DNA of 64,000 bases, taken from assembly GCF_003113265.1 (NCBI RefSeq), contig NZ_PUIV01000003.1, positions 1 through 64,000 of the forward strand, read 5' to 3'. Position 1 is the stretch's first letter, and every line of letters starts with the position of its first letter. This document shows positions 9,601-16,213 of this stretch, in pieces. The translations under genes and the position numbers were made by a program. The DNA is from Methylosinus sporium. Its GTDB lineage: Bacteria; Pseudomonadota; Alphaproteobacteria; Rhizobiales; Beijerinckiaceae. Under the pieces are notes generated by a model. It saw nothing but the letters and a program-made list of their open reading frames with translations, was not told where the DNA came from and searched no databases.

Positions 9601-10140
9601 ATCTGCGCGAGCGGGTCCGATCATATGGTCGTGCGTCACAGGCCCGGCGACGATCTGGATCTCGTCATCCATCTCGGAGCAACGCGACGCCTGCTCTTCA
9701 CCGTTCGAACCGAGCCCAAGAAACCGGAGGCGGTGTTCGTAGCGCTAGTGATCGGCTCCTTCCTCGACGCCTTTGCTGATGAGCTTTCCGAAATTCTCTC
9801 GCCTGATCTGTTGGGGGAAGGCGCCGCGATCGACGTCCATGTCTTTCCCGAAGCGGTCGAAAGCAAGGCGGTAGCGGACTTCTTCCGGGAGGGTCTCAAG
9901 GACAAGCCGGTTGCGACCGCAAGGATAATCGCGGAGGATGGGGAGGAGCCCCCGATCGTGGTCGTTGCGCGATTCGACACGATTGAGGCGTTGAAGGCGA
10001 GCGAGGAACGGGGAGGAGAGCTTGAAATCATGCTCGCGCGCTTCCTTGATGAAGTCATCTTTGTGACCACAGGTCGAGGTATCGACGATGCGATCTTCTC
10101 AACGAAGATACGGGATCTGCTAATCTCGGTGTTGCGATAG
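6688..10140 (+). CDS. DUF4062-STAND NTPase-TPR protein, candidate antiphage sensor
   Basis: A 1150-residue multidomain protein. Residues ~8-125 are a DUF4062 domain (RLRVFISSTIGECAKER, then QDSHIVLAIYRDSYG), a Rossmann/TIR-like module often fused to STAND ATPases. A P-loop NTPase follows, with Walker A GSSGAGKT at 207-214 and a Walker B-like LILDDPDD near 280. Residues ~480-870 are helical TPR-like repeats rich in A/E/R. The C-terminal ~250 residues are not recognised. STAND proteins with TPR sensors and TIR-like effector domains act in bacterial immunity (Avs, bNACHT and relatives), so abortive defence is a reasonable inference. ATG 6688 has CAGGAG 7 bases upstream and overlaps the previous gene by 8 bases. 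It faces a CBASS operon across 59 bases. Confidence 0.85.
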   Translation: MADMLTADRLRVFISSTIGECAKEREAARSAIRGLNFEPVQFEREGARAEAPRDFYLRKLQDSHIVLAIYRDSYGWTDQAKGMTISGLEDEFREAQRLGKDFLAYVLKSAPNRDSRLETLVQQMMGGPHVLYFFEEGEDLEARFRDDLTALVTDRVTRAQTPSPNVGTADATLAAIFRDGALRVRRNGLLDKLSHAAAQARIVWVTGSSGAGKTALVAEWSQEREAAYVNARGMDARTALLAAAERLGLASGPELATPLFDDVRSMLLARWRNGSGWPLILDDPDDADAVWSVLSACLAQSGTGSVLIVTRERPEGASAETLAVPGFTSDELEALRVIAGAAVPVDPGDLPVLLRKKAAAIPGGQRFEGLDATSREILGYLSLAPVILTLPDMQTLLGGAARTATEITERVAAMGDLLMETVAGYGFIHESLREEIEQHVAGRPQLHGLLVDRLSNLLARTGRSWAAFSLRRAETTERVARLANRAVSEAVFSGSKRHLTEALDYLVDYYRSRSEKGRLMSVLMALGDARANQGRASAANLLLQEAREVAEQIGDREAEQMIEILQASIDLRRSASAAALARVRALREAAKVDGRSDREGRLLLDEGVAYLSVNDTDASAPLFRRAREIFKELEDDYGFDVASRNLIASLSMSKEGRAEAEALRAKLDVKEPDSPRHRAWLCNLNVPRLRIEKRYEEAEALAREAIAIGGELGDGYLVAINQIVLGNVLRDAGDLDGARAAYAEGGKLGKSAGRPDVEGRSSRLLAAVDNQAADAAEESEKRSLAARAEHYATHAAGLLADSFAWVEQAFALEERGDARRLQGRNREAMADYALAIRGFLRGCDVPEGERLLRFFVPYIADEKDAATLIAQAFDGRNDLSASSAWVEAMTVALSRCPSAVAPSVLGCLIRAFLPQQSGAFWFDCLVRCLFVVDDKRGRRKHGTLGSMLLLAILGFGRYRAFTTTELLTLTGICASGSDHMVVRHRPGDDLDLVIHLGATRRLLFTVRTEPKKPEAVFVALVIGSFLDAFADELSEILSPDLLGEGAAIDVHVFPEAVESKAVADFFREGLKDKPVATARIIAEDGEEPPIVVVARFDTIEALKASEERGGELEIMLARFLDEVIFVTTGRGIDDAIFSTKIRDLLISVLR

Positions 10141-10199
10141 GTGAGATTTATTCTCGGTGTCCACGAAACCGGCAGTAGCTGAGTCTTCGAGCTGCCTCC

Positions 10200-11642
10200 T
10201 CACTCGACGGCGACATAGAAGGGCTCGCTCTTCGAGACTAGTAGATCATCCCTTCGGCGAATGATGAACGCTTCGGCCATGTGAACACCGTGGTATTGCG
10301 TTTGCTCCCAGTTGGTCGACTGGCTGCTGCTATCGTAGAACGCGCCTCGGAGCTGTCTGGCTGCGGTGGCGTCCGGTCCGGTGTTGGTGATGCGCCAGCG
10401 AACGTCGAACTCGCGCGGCAAAGGCGCACCAGTTTGGGTGACGGCCGTAAATTTGATCCAATAGTTCTTCGGGATAATCTGCCAGGGGGATAGCGTCCCG
10501 ATCGCGGTGCCGTCCCGGCTCTTGTGCAGAGTGGCGGTGATCAGCGTCGTGAAGAGTTGAGGGGTGGATCGCCATGGCGGACGCTTCATGTGCGGCAGAT
10601 GCTCGAAGAGGGATCTCGGAATCAGTTGTGATCCATTGCTCTTCAGGACTGAGATGATGTCCGGACCAAGAGGACGTCCCGCGCTCTGAGACGCGATCTC
10701 AACTGCTCGCTTGTTGACGGACTGAGCCTCTTCAAGAGCGACCTTGGAAGCGAAGTCTTCCCCGAATACACGACGCCACTTGCCGATGCTCTCGTCGCGG
10801 TCAGCCTCGGTGTAAGCGTCGTCGACCCATTCGCGATACAGGTGTATTTTGTCACGGAAGTTAGAATATTTTGTATCGTCCCAACTGTCGCTAAACAGTT
10901 CGCTTTCGTACTTCGGGTTCCGAACATCCGGTTTGGTTGTGTTGGTTTGGAGCCAATCGTCCAGACGGTCGAAGAGGACTTTGAATGTGGTCGGCGTGTC
11001 CGGGTACGTGTTCGAAGTATCCAAGATGCTGATCCGTTGGGCGAGGATCGTCGTAAGTAGGACAGACTGACACGTGAAGTTGCCCTTGATGTCCCTCATA
11101 TACTTAAATAGGCGCGTTGCCTTGCGGAACTGGTTGTTCCCTGTCCGAGTGTTCTTCTCGATGAGCCAATCCGTATATGCGCGGGGAGCAGTCCCTTCAA
11201 ACTGGTTCGTATTTCTATTGCAGACTTCGTAGGACTCTGAGAGCAGCCCCGCCCTGACAATGCACGGTGCAATATCAAGGCGACGCTCTTTGGCATACTC
11301 CAATGTCACACAGTGCGAATAGCGGCGCGCCATGTCCTTGTATATACCACTGTCCTTAAATATATCATACAAGGTGTTGAGGTAGTCGCTGGCTTTCCAG
11401 TCATCGACGGGCTCGACGTACACGAGAAGATCCGCATCATACTCCTTGTCAGGGAGTGGCTTGATGATTGTCTTGTGCGCCCAAGACCCTTGCGGGGCGA
11501 ACTCCCTGATCTGCGGACTCCAACTCGACTCGCGGATAAATTTCTTCACCGCATCGATGCTGTCTTCGAGCAAGCCGAGGCGAGTGGTGTTGAGGTTGAC
11601 CTCATCGCGAAGGAAATCGTTAAAGTGCTCGATGAGCTTCAT
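10200..11642 (-). CDS. CD-NTase with AGS-C domain (CBASS cyclic oligonucleotide synthase)
   Basis: A 480-residue nucleotidyltransferase of the SMODS/CD-NTase type, which makes a cyclic oligonucleotide alarm signal on phage infection. The nucleotidyltransferase core shows the GS motif at 52-53, the metal-binding pair D69 and D71 (EYDADLLV) and the third aspartate D123 (RRLDIAPC), so the active site looks intact. From about residue 345 to the end it matches the AGS-C sensor domain (FDVRWRITNTGPDA ... LRGAFYDSSSQ). It lies 12 bases downstream of the S-4TM effector gene in one operon. There are no Cap2/Cap3 genes, so this is a type I CBASS. The base composition is clearly less GC-rich than its surroundings, a sign of recent transfer. 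Confidence 0.88.
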   Translation of the reverse strand: MKLIEHFNDFLRDEVNLNTTRLGLLEDSIDAVKKFIRESSWSPQIREFAPQGSWAHKTIIKPLPDKEYDADLLVYVEPVDDWKASDYLNTLYDIFKDSGIYKDMARRYSHCVTLEYAKERRLDIAPCIVRAGLLSESYEVCNRNTNQFEGTAPRAYTDWLIEKNTRTGNNQFRKATRLFKYMRDIKGNFTCQSVLLTTILAQRISILDTSNTYPDTPTTFKVLFDRLDDWLQTNTTKPDVRNPKYESELFSDSWDDTKYSNFRDKIHLYREWVDDAYTEADRDESIGKWRRVFGEDFASKVALEEAQSVNKRAVEIASQSAGRPLGPDIISVLKSNGSQLIPRSLFEHLPHMKRPPWRSTPQLFTTLITATLHKSRDGTAIGTLSPWQIIPKNYWIKFTAVTQTGAPLPREFDVRWRITNTGPDATAARQLRGAFYDSSSQSTNWEQTQYHGVHMAEAFIIRRRDDLLVSKSEPFYVAVE

Positions 11643-11654
11643 TGAAAGTCCGTA

Positions 11655-12473
11655 TCAGGCGATTTCACGCCATTCTTTGTTGAGTTGGGTCGAAAAGAAT
11701 TTATACGCGTAGGGGAAGTTCAAGGGGCCAGACTCAACGGCAGCATTGTAATCGTTCATGGCCAGTAGCAAGTCGGAAAGCGGGTAGTCCGTTGCCGAGA
11801 TCGTGCGGAGCCTTGCTCGCACATCTTCAATAGCATTTATTGCTGCCAGGTGACCTTGGATAGCGCCCCATACATCGGTCGACAAGAGGAAAGTCAGGAA
11901 GGCCAAGAACACACGCACGGCAGTCACCATTTGCTCGTGCTTTGCGATCGGAAATGCGATCAGTCCGACGACAAGTGTACCGATCACGATGACCACGAAC
12001 ATTCCGATCATGAGTGTGACACTTTTTGATTGCAAGCGAGATGTCCAAAAAGCAGACTCAGCCAACATCTCTGTCAGTCTCTTAGGACCTGCGGGAGCCT
12101 TCGCAGCAAAATATTTCGGGTCTTCGTATTTGGACGCTTTTTCTGCCGGAACGATGAATGCTTCTTTGAGAATTGCCAACTCACTTTGGGAGACAGGGTG
12201 GCCCAGACCATCAATGAGCAATGTGGCCCGTCTGCCGCGTTCCGCTGCCTCTCGATGCTTTCGATAGCTTCGCTCCGCCATCACCCAAGCGACAAGTAGC
12301 ACCGCGCCTGCGACGCCGAGGAAATAGAGGTCGGTATGATCATCCGTGAGAACCGCGGCAGCGGCTGCTGCTGCAACGAGGAATTGCAGAGCAATCATCC
12401 AAAGTCGGCGGTTTGAGGCGATTGTGAACTCGGCGAGCTGGTATCCGATGAGTTGTTGTGATGTAAGCGCCAC
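11655..12473 (-). CDS. S-4TM pore-forming CBASS effector
   Basis: A 272-residue membrane protein with four hydrophobic segments in two hairpins: WMIALQFLVAAAAAAAVL and LYFLGVAGAVLLVAWVM near the N-terminus, then LMIGMFVVIVIGTLVVGLIAF and VFLAFLTFLLSTDVWGAI. This is the S-4TM architecture, a predicted pore effector opened by the cyclic nucleotide from the neighbouring CD-NTase, leading to membrane damage and abortive infection. I chose GTG 12473 because GGAGG lies 5 bases upstream; an in-frame TTG at 12497 is less likely. It is the first gene of the leftward operon. Confidence 0.85.
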   Translation of the reverse strand: MALTSQQLIGYQLAEFTIASNRRLWMIALQFLVAAAAAAAVLTDDHTDLYFLGVAGAVLLVAWVMAERSYRKHREAAERGRRATLLIDGLGHPVSQSELAILKEAFIVPAEKASKYEDPKYFAAKAPAGPKRLTEMLAESAFWTSRLQSKSVTLMIGMFVVIVIGTLVVGLIAFPIAKHEQMVTAVRVFLAFLTFLLSTDVWGAIQGHLAAINAIEDVRARLRTISATDYPLSDLLLAMNDYNAAVESGPLNFPYAYKFFSTQLNKEWREIA

Positions 12474-12939
12474 AAAAACCTCCAAAATACGAAGCAAAGC
12501 GGCTACTGTTGGAACGTGGCCGCACTCTCACCGGACTCTGCCATACTTATCTTTGTTCTGAATATCCTACTCCATCCACTGTAGAAGCTCACTTTTAGAA
12601 AGGCGACTATCCCCAAGGACCATTTCCGAGCCGTAAGAGCCTCCGAAACGTGCTGGCGGCGGTGAGTCGCCCGAGAAGAGTGAGAATACAGCATTAGGTG
12701 CTTCATGTCATTGACGAGACCTACCATCTCAAAGGGTGGGACCGTACGGAAGGCCGGCTGACAGAATCAGCGCTGAACTTCCGAAAGGACGATGGCATTT
12801 TGGCAATGATAGTCGATTGAGTAACGTCGAAGGCCAGAAATCGGTCGAACGGAGACGTTGATGGCAGATCGGCAGAACGTCAGGTATTGGTGCCAAATAG
12901 ACGTCACGCCAGTTCCGGCCGGCCTTCGGCCTGGCGAGT
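12474..12939. other. Intergenic, right border of the defence island
   Basis: About 465 bases. It should carry the promoter of the leftward CBASS operon, but I cannot fix -35/-10 boxes with confidence. The open frames are short and unlike proteins. A GC-rich imperfect inverted repeat (around 12912-12940, CGCCAG ... CTGGCG) precedes the end of the XRE gene and may be its terminator. Confidence 0.35.
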
Positions 12940-13167
12940 TCAGCCACGAATTTTCGGCTTGCTGCGCTTGAGAAGCTCGGCAGGTTCAACGCCGAACGCG
13001 TCAGCGATCCGTCCTATAATGCTCACCCTCGCAGACACATTGGCGCGCTCGATCGCACCGACATAGCGAGAGCTCAGCTGCGCCTTCTCGGCAAGCGCTT
13101 CCTGCGTCCATTTCCTGGCATTACGCAGGCGACGGATATTCGTCGCTATGACCTCCTCGATTTCCAT
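12940..13167 (-). CDS. qseC: XRE-family regulator, QseC-like
   Basis: A 75-residue single-domain helix-turn-helix protein (NIRRLRNARKWTQEALAEKAQLSSRYVGAIER...) of the small C-protein type. In ICEMlSym-R7A, QseC is a small XRE regulator divergent from qseM and controls both genes. The same layout is present here: a divergent DUF2285 gene at 13395 and a near-perfect 29-bp palindrome 22-50 bases upstream of this start codon. Self-regulation through that palindrome is therefore expected. The symbol is given by family and gene order; orthology has not been tested. Confidence 0.75.
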   Translation of the reverse strand: MEIEEVIATNIRRLRNARKWTQEALAEKAQLSSRYVGAIERANVSARVSIIGRIADAFGVEPAELLKRSKPKIRG

Positions 13168-13188
13168 GGCGGCATGGAAGCCGAGTCA

Positions 13189-13217
13189 GGAATGTTCATT
13201 CCAGGAACGAACATTCC
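13189..13217. promoter_or_regulatory. 29-bp palindrome, likely QseC-type operator
   Basis: GGAATGTTC and GAACATTCC are exact inverted arms, and over the whole 29 bases only one symmetric pair of positions and the centre break the dyad. It lies between the divergent XRE and DUF2285 genes, next to the XRE start codon, where small XRE regulators bind their own promoters. Confidence 0.7.
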
Positions 13218-13394
13218 GATTCGTCCGCAACCATGCTAAGTATGGCGTCCGCCGATCCGGTGGGTCCTCCATCCCAGCGAACAACGCGATGCGCCAATTG
13301 CATCACTGTTGGAATAGAACGCCATTCAATCCTGGGATATAATCCTGTCGTCTCGCCATGAATTCGCCGGCATAGAGCGACAGGCAGGTCCGCA

Positions 13395-13658
13395 ATGAGC
13401 ACGCCAGCCTTCGAAGATCGTCCACCGCTCACCGAGCACGTGAACGCTTACGACGAGCGTCACCTCACGACCTATCTGCGGCTGCTGGACGCCGCCGACG
13501 AAGGCGCCGACTGGGGCGAGGTCGTCGCGGTGATTTTCGGGATCGATCCAGAGCGCGAGCCGGAACGGGCGAAGACCATCTACGAAAGCCATTTGGCCAG
13601 AGCGAGATGGATGTCCGCAGCCGGCTATCGGCAGCTTTTGGGCACGCGCCTGCAATAA
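13395..13658 (+). CDS. qseM: DUF2285 protein, QseM-like antiactivator
   Basis: An 87-residue DUF2285 protein: YDERHLTTYLRLLDAADEGA, FGIDPEREPERAK and the closing ARARWMSAAGYRQLLG match the family of QseM. In ICEMlSym-R7A, QseM binds the activators TraR and FseA and keeps the element in the chromosome. Its place beside a divergent QseC-like gene and just upstream of an FseA-like gene supports the same role here. ATG 13395 is used; the ribosome-binding site is weak (GCAGGTCCGC upstream). The symbol is by family and synteny. Confidence 0.75.
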   Translation: MSTPAFEDRPPLTEHVNAYDERHLTTYLRLLDAADEGADWGEVVAVIFGIDPEREPERAKTIYESHLARARWMSAAGYRQLLGTRLQ

Positions 13659-13796
13659 TCTCTCTTCTCGCGTGCCATAAAAAGGTCACGGGCGCTCGCG
13701 GCACGCGATGCAACCCTTTGGGCTAGTTTTGGTTCTGCCATTCCGGGATCGTCGAAGTCGCCGCTCGAGCTACGAGGCCAAGCCGAGGAGCGCTTC

Positions 13797-14006
13797 ATGC
13801 CAACGAATTTTTGGAAATCTCCCGATTCTATCAAGCAATTGAACGACCTGGACCCTTCCGGGTTCGCGCTCGAATTCCTGCGTCGGAACCCCAAATATCG
13901 CCAGGATTATCGCGAGACGTTGAGGCGGATCGAACGCGGCGTCGTCGACGAAGCGACTGCCCTTTCGAGCCTTGCGCGTCGCTGGGGGTTGCAGTTTCGC
14001 TCATGA
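13797..14006 (+). CDS. fseA: DUF6499 protein, N-terminal half of an FseA-like activator
   Basis: A 69-residue DUF6499 domain (FWKSPDSIKQLNDLDPSGFA, EFLRRNPKYRQDY, LARRWGLQF). GAGGAG lies 6 bases before ATG 13797. In many homologues this domain continues directly into DUF2285, but here the frame closes at TGA 14004 while DUF2285 continues in the +1 frame from the codon after TTT 13995. In R7A the products of msi172 and msi171 are joined by a programmed +1 ribosomal frameshift to give FseA, the activator of excision. The arrangement here is the same. Confidence 0.75.
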   Translation: MPTNFWKSPDSIKQLNDLDPSGFALEFLRRNPKYRQDYRETLRRIERGVVDEATALSSLARRWGLQFRS

Positions 14007-14580
14007 CCCGAAATCTCCGGCAGGAAGGGAGCCAGCATTCTGGCTCCCCGAGATCGACCCCGGCACGCTGATCATCGCTTCAGCGCCGCCCCGTTTCGCG
14101 GCAGACGAGACCCTCGATCCGACCACCTTAGGCAAGGTCGTCGCCGACAGGTCCGACGACGGCGACAGGCGGGTCGTGATCGGTGACGCCCGAGGCAAGA
14201 TTCATCTTTGGATGAACGACGGCGCGCCGAGTCGCCCCGCGATCATCTTGCCGCTGGACGCGTCACTCGAAATCCGGCTCGAAGTCGCGTCGCGATTCGT
14301 TCGTCTTCTTCAAGGCAGCGACGCAGGGCCGCTTCCTCGCGCGCTGCAATTGACCGCGCAGCGCCGCGCGCGTCTCATCCTGTTGCTGCACGCGCTGGAT
14401 TTCCGGCTCGGCGGCGCGGGGCCACGCGACATCGCCGCGTCCCTGATCGACGCCGAGGACGCCGCGCTTCCCGCGCTCGAGTGGAAGAGTTCATCGACGC
14501 GCCGCAAGGCGAACCGCCTTATCCACGATTCCATGGCGCTGATGAACGGCGGCTACAAGCGGCTGCTACGCGGTGATTGA
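13972..14580 (+). CDS. fseA: DUF2285 protein, C-terminal half of an FseA-like activator
   Basis: This frame carries a DUF2285 domain (PAFWLPEIDPGTLIIASAPP, then LEIRLEVASRFVRLLQG and a helical end KANRLIHDSMALMNGGYKRLL). It overlaps the DUF6499 ORF by 35 bases and has no ribosome-binding site; the TTG at 13972 is only the formal start. Reading continues naturally from DUF6499 by a +1 slip at TTT-C (13995-13998), giving a fusion of about 260 residues. In R7A the equivalent fusion activates the excision factor gene rdfS. The next gene here codes for an AlpA-like DNA-binding protein, which fits. Confidence 0.75.
   Translation: MRVAGGCSFAHDPKSPAGREPAFWLPEIDPGTLIIASAPPRFAADETLDPTTLGKVVADRSDDGDRRVVIGDARGKIHLWMNDGAPSRPAIILPLDASLEIRLEVASRFVRLLQGSDAGPLPRALQLTAQRRARLILLLHALDFRLGGAGPRDIAASLIDAEDAALPALEWKSSSTRRKANRLIHDSMALMNGGYKRLLRGD
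13995..14006 (+). promoter_or_regulatory. Candidate +1 programmed frameshift site
   Basis: The zero frame reads CAG TTT CGC TCA TGA; the +1 frame reads TTC GCT CAT GAC CCG and continues the homologous protein. tRNA-Phe (anticodon GAA) on TTT can re-pair with TTC after a one-base forward slip, and a stop codon follows two codons later. A simple one-base insertion mutation is the alternative. Confidence 0.6.
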
Positions 14581-14753
14581 CGGTCCCTCCGCTTTCTCCG
14601 TCTGCTAGCACATCCCAGCGTGCGCCTCGCGGAAGGGGGGACACGGATCGGCCCCAAAACTTCGTCCTCCCCCTGCGCTTCTCTTCTCCGCCACGGTGAT
14701 CTCGAAGCGTCGCGACCTCCCTGCGGCGCACCTCACCGCTACGGAGGCGTCTC

Positions 14754-15038
14754 TTGCGCGACAAATCACCCGAGGGCGCCACGCGCTTCGTCCGGACGCA
14801 CGAAGCCGCGCGAATGCTCAGCCTCTCCGCGCGCACACTCGAAAAATACCGCTGTCACGGCGCCGGCCCGACGTTCCGCAAGCTCGGCGGCCGTGTCGTC
14901 TACGCGATCGAGGATTTGCAGGCCTGGGCCGACGGCGCCGCCTGCCGCTCCACGTCCGATCCGCAATATGTCGAAGCGCGCGACGCCGTCCGCGTCGATA
15001 CCGGCGTGCGCATCGCCCGCTCGAATTCCTACCGCTGA
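14754..15038 (+). CDS. AlpA/MerR-like helix-turn-helix protein, candidate RdfS
   Basis: A 94-residue protein with a helix-turn-helix of the excisionase/AlpA class: FVRTHEAARMLSLSARTLEKYR followed by the wing GPTFRKLGGRVVYAIEDLQAW. Such proteins act as recombination directionality factors or regulators. In R7A, FseA activates rdfS, and the gene here lies just after the FseA-like gene and before repA, so it is a candidate excision factor. TTG 14754 is preceded by GGAGG at a 6-base spacing. It ends 12 bases before repA. Confidence 0.75.
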   Translation: MRDKSPEGATRFVRTHEAARMLSLSARTLEKYRCHGAGPTFRKLGGRVVYAIEDLQAWADGAACRSTSDPQYVEARDAVRVDTGVRIARSNSYR

Positions 15039-15050
15039 GGCGACGCCGCC

Positions 15051-16196
15051 ATGTCGCGCCTCCTCCCCGTCACCTCGAGCGAGCGAAGCCGGCTCCACCC
15101 CTTCGTCGTCGCGACGGGGGACGCATCCCCTCGCGATCAGCGCGATCTCATGGAGAGGCCGTTCTTCTCGCTCGCCAAGGCGAAGCGCACGACGCCGATC
15201 CTCTACGAAGCGGCCGGCGCGCGCGTGGAAGTCTTCGCCATGCCCGAGCATGGCATGGCGACCATCTGGGACGCCGACGTGCTGATCTGGGCGGCTAGCC
15301 AGATCGTCGAGGCCGAGAACCAGGGCCTCACCACGTCCCGCTTCCTGCGCTTCACGCCCTATCAGCTCCTCAAGGCGGTCGGACGGGCGACCGGCGCCCG
15401 CGAGTACAAGCTCCTGAAGGGCGCGCTCACCCGCCTGCAATCGACGGCCATCTGCACCACCATTCGCAACGGCGAGCACTGGCGTCGCAGCCAGTTCTCC
15501 TGGATCAACGAATGGGAGGAGTGCGTGACGCGCGACGGCCGCGTCGAAGGCATGGAATTCGTTCTCCCGGAATGGTTCTACCGCGGCGTCGTCGACAGAT
15601 CTCTCGTGCTCGCCATCGATCCTGCCTATTTCCGGCTGACGGGCGGCGTCGAGCGCTGGCTCTATCGCGTGGCCCGCAAGCACGCCGGTCGACAGAGGCA
15701 GGGCTGGACCTTCGATATCCCGCATCTGCATCAAAAATCCGGCAGCCTCGCGACGCTCAGAAGTTTCGCCTTCGACATCCGACTCATCGTTCACCGGCAA
15801 CCGCTCCCCGGTTATCGCCTGCGGATCGAGCGCGAAGGTCGGCACGAGCTGCTTCGCATCTTGCCGATCGACTTATCCACAGCCCCTGTGGATAAGCCTG
15901 TGGAAACGCTCGGGACTTCGGGAACGCATGGTATCGGGACTTCGGGAGCAGCCCTATCGGGACTTCGGGAACGCGAAGGCCAGCTAACCCTATGGCCCGA
16001 AGGAAAAATCCGCGCTGCTAACTTAGAGTCTAACAGAGACTCTAACTTTTGTTTGCGCCCGGCGAGCGTGGAAAACTCATCGGAAAGTTCCCGCGCACCG
16101 AAACTTTCGTCTGAAAAGACTACACCTGATACGACTTTCCGTAAATCCGGCTTTACGGACGATGCAACTTCCGAAGCGCCTCTTCCTTTCGTCTAA
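15051..16196 (+). CDS. repA: Replication initiator RepA-like protein
   Basis: A 381-residue protein of the replication initiator protein A family. The conserved region is MERPFFSLAKAKRT ... IWDADVLIWAASQIVEAENQGL, WINEWEE, GRVEGMEFVLPEWFY and VERWLYRVARKHAG. The last ~110 residues are low in complexity (repeated GTSG, many S and T), because the DNA there carries DnaA boxes, iteron-like repeats and inverted repeats. It probably allows the excised circle to replicate. It heads the partition/transfer gene string, 17 bases before parA. Confidence 0.85.
   Translation: MSRLLPVTSSERSRLHPFVVATGDASPRDQRDLMERPFFSLAKAKRTTPILYEAAGARVEVFAMPEHGMATIWDADVLIWAASQIVEAENQGLTTSRFLRFTPYQLLKAVGRATGAREYKLLKGALTRLQSTAICTTIRNGEHWRRSQFSWINEWEECVTRDGRVEGMEFVLPEWFYRGVVDRSLVLAIDPAYFRLTGGVERWLYRVARKHAGRQRQGWTFDIPHLHQKSGSLATLRSFAFDIRLIVHRQPLPGYRLRIEREGRHELLRILPIDLSTAPVDKPVETLGTSGTHGIGTSGAALSGLREREGQLTLWPEGKIRAANLESNRDSNFCLRPASVENSSESSRAPKLSSEKTTPDTTFRKSGFTDDATSEAPLPFV
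15872..16159. other. Candidate replication origin inside the repA 3' end
   Basis: Two perfect DnaA boxes (TTATCCACA) form an inverted repeat, CTTATCCACAG-CCC-CTGTGGATAAG, at 15872-15896. Three direct repeats of CGGGACTTCGGGA start at 15911, 15935 and 15958, spaced 24 and 23 bases as in iterons. Further on are the inverted repeats TTAGAGTC/GACTCTAA (16023-16045), in a more A+T-rich stretch, and TCCGTAAA/TTTACGGA (16138-16159). This is the make-up of an iteron origin. Confidence 0.65.
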
Positions 16197-16213
16197 AGCG
16201 AAGGACGCGCGTC

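Noticed and set aside
15911-15973. A short CRISPR-like repeat series
   Set aside because: Only three copies, with very short spacers, inside the repA reading frame. Iterons are the better reading. There are no cas genes in the window.
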